Assembly: GCF_013377785.1 (NCBI RefSeq)
Contig: NZ_JABXWT010000018.1
Coordinates: forward strand, 1 to 64,000
Direction of reading: 5' to 3'
Origin: Ruegeria haliotis
Lineage (GTDB): Bacteria; Pseudomonadota; Alphaproteobacteria; Rhodobacterales; Rhodobacteraceae
Length of the DNA stretch: 64,000 nt
The notes beneath the pieces were generated by a model. It did not search any database. It worked only from the letters and a program-made list of their open reading frames with translations, and was not told the origin of the DNA. Both the position numbers and the translations under genes were made by a program. Positions within the stretch are counted from its first letter, which is position 1, and every line of letters begins with the position of its first letter. Of the stretch, positions 63,635 through 64,000 are shown one piece after another.

Positions 63635-64000
63635 ATGATTTCTTTCAAAGGTGCGCAGTATCCAAAGGACGTGACCCTGTTCGCGGTCTTCTTTTATGTC
63701 CGCTACGGTGTCTCCTATCGAGACCTGGAAGAAATCATGGCCGAGCGCGGCGTTTCAGTGGACCACACCACACTGAACCTTTGGGTAACATGGTATTCCG
63801 GCGCAATCGCTGAAGCAGCACGTCACCGCAAAGGGCCATGCGACCGTTCTTGGAAAATGGACGAGACTTACATCAAAGTGAAAGGCACGTGGGTTTATCT
63901 CTATCGGGCTGCCGACAAATACGGCAAAATACTTGATTTCATGCTGCCCGAGCGGCGAAACAAGCCGGCCGCCGCGAGGTTTTTCGCCCGACTGCTGGAG
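63635..64000 (+). CDS. IS6-family transposase (cut by window edge)
   Basis: ATG 63635 opens a frame that stays open to the window end, 122 codons. It reads ISFKGAQYPKDVTLFAVFFYVRYGVSYRDLEEIMAERGVSVDHTTLNLWV and later KMDETYIKVKGTWVYLYRAADKYGKILDF, the start and first catalytic Asp (KMDETY) of IS6/IS26-type DDE transposases, normally near 235 residues. The left inverted repeat should lie at about 63600-63634 but I could not fix it. The insertion directly abuts the DUF4143 remnant. Confidence 0.85.
   Translation, partial: MISFKGAQYPKDVTLFAVFFYVRYGVSYRDLEEIMAERGVSVDHTTLNLWVTWYSGAIAEAARHRKGPCDRSWKMDETYIKVKGTWVYLYRAADKYGKILDFMLPERRNKPAAARFFARLLE

Overview
The window looks like an accessory-rich stretch of a marine alphaproteobacterium of the Roseobacter group (Rhodobacteraceae). 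The evidence is gene content rather than a marker gene: a cysteate sulfo-lyase and sulfite-exporter pair, a TRAP transporter, an MttB-like/GcvT-like pair, a selenium-binding-type methanethiol oxidase, many LysR regulators and moderately GC-rich coding DNA. I saw no rRNA, tRNA, CRISPR array, replication origin or phage module.

Layout. 1-6.3 kb: a cut-off GntR regulator with a clear palindromic operator, a coupled membrane protein/TetR/unknown-protein operon, a DeoR-MFS pair, a VOC protein, and a DHFR-like reductase coupled to a TetR regulator. 6.3-10 kb: a LysR regulator divergent from an MttB-superfamily methyltransferase and a folate-type aminomethyltransferase (methylated-amine demethylation). 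10.8-16.8 kb: a CysK-like enzyme and a PLP decarboxylase flanked by two large TolB-like/TPR signalling proteins, one with a CadC-type DNA-binding domain and one with a class III nucleotide cyclase domain. 17.2-25.4 kb: cuyA, cuyZ and a RidA-family gene for cysteate breakdown and sulfite export, two LysR regulators, and a TRAP transporter with a coupled alpha/beta hydrolase. 26.4-38.8 kb: a hydrolase, a small secreted protein, a 1653-residue repeat-rich autotransporter apparently co-transcribed with a TIGR03032-type protein, an AraC regulator, and an orphan ABC binding protein between an SDR and a luciferase-domain protein. 38.8-49.6 kb: LysR regulators, an operon of crotonase, CmcJ-like oxygenase, luciferase-like monooxygenase and SDR, a HAD phosphatase, a TetR/VOC divergent pair with two perfect operators, and a secreted hydrolase divergent from a membrane-bound AraC regulator. 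50.1-58.9 kb: an eight-gene operon (ROK regulator, M20 peptidase, two paralogous sugar-binding proteins, permease, YhfX-like PLP enzyme, ATPase, SIS protein) that reads as an undescribed uptake and catabolic system. 59.2-62.1 kb: IclR, methanethiol oxidase and a membrane protein. 62.2-64 kb: insertion-sequence debris ending in a cut-off IS6-type transposase.

Common themes are organosulfur and methylated-compound use (cuyAZ, mtoX, MttB/GcvT), one regulator per small catabolic operon (about 15 regulators), and perfect intercistronic hairpins immediately after all four solute-binding-protein genes. Long intergenic gaps hold degenerate dispersed repeats. Functions are assigned from sequence motifs and remembered family features; no database search was possible.
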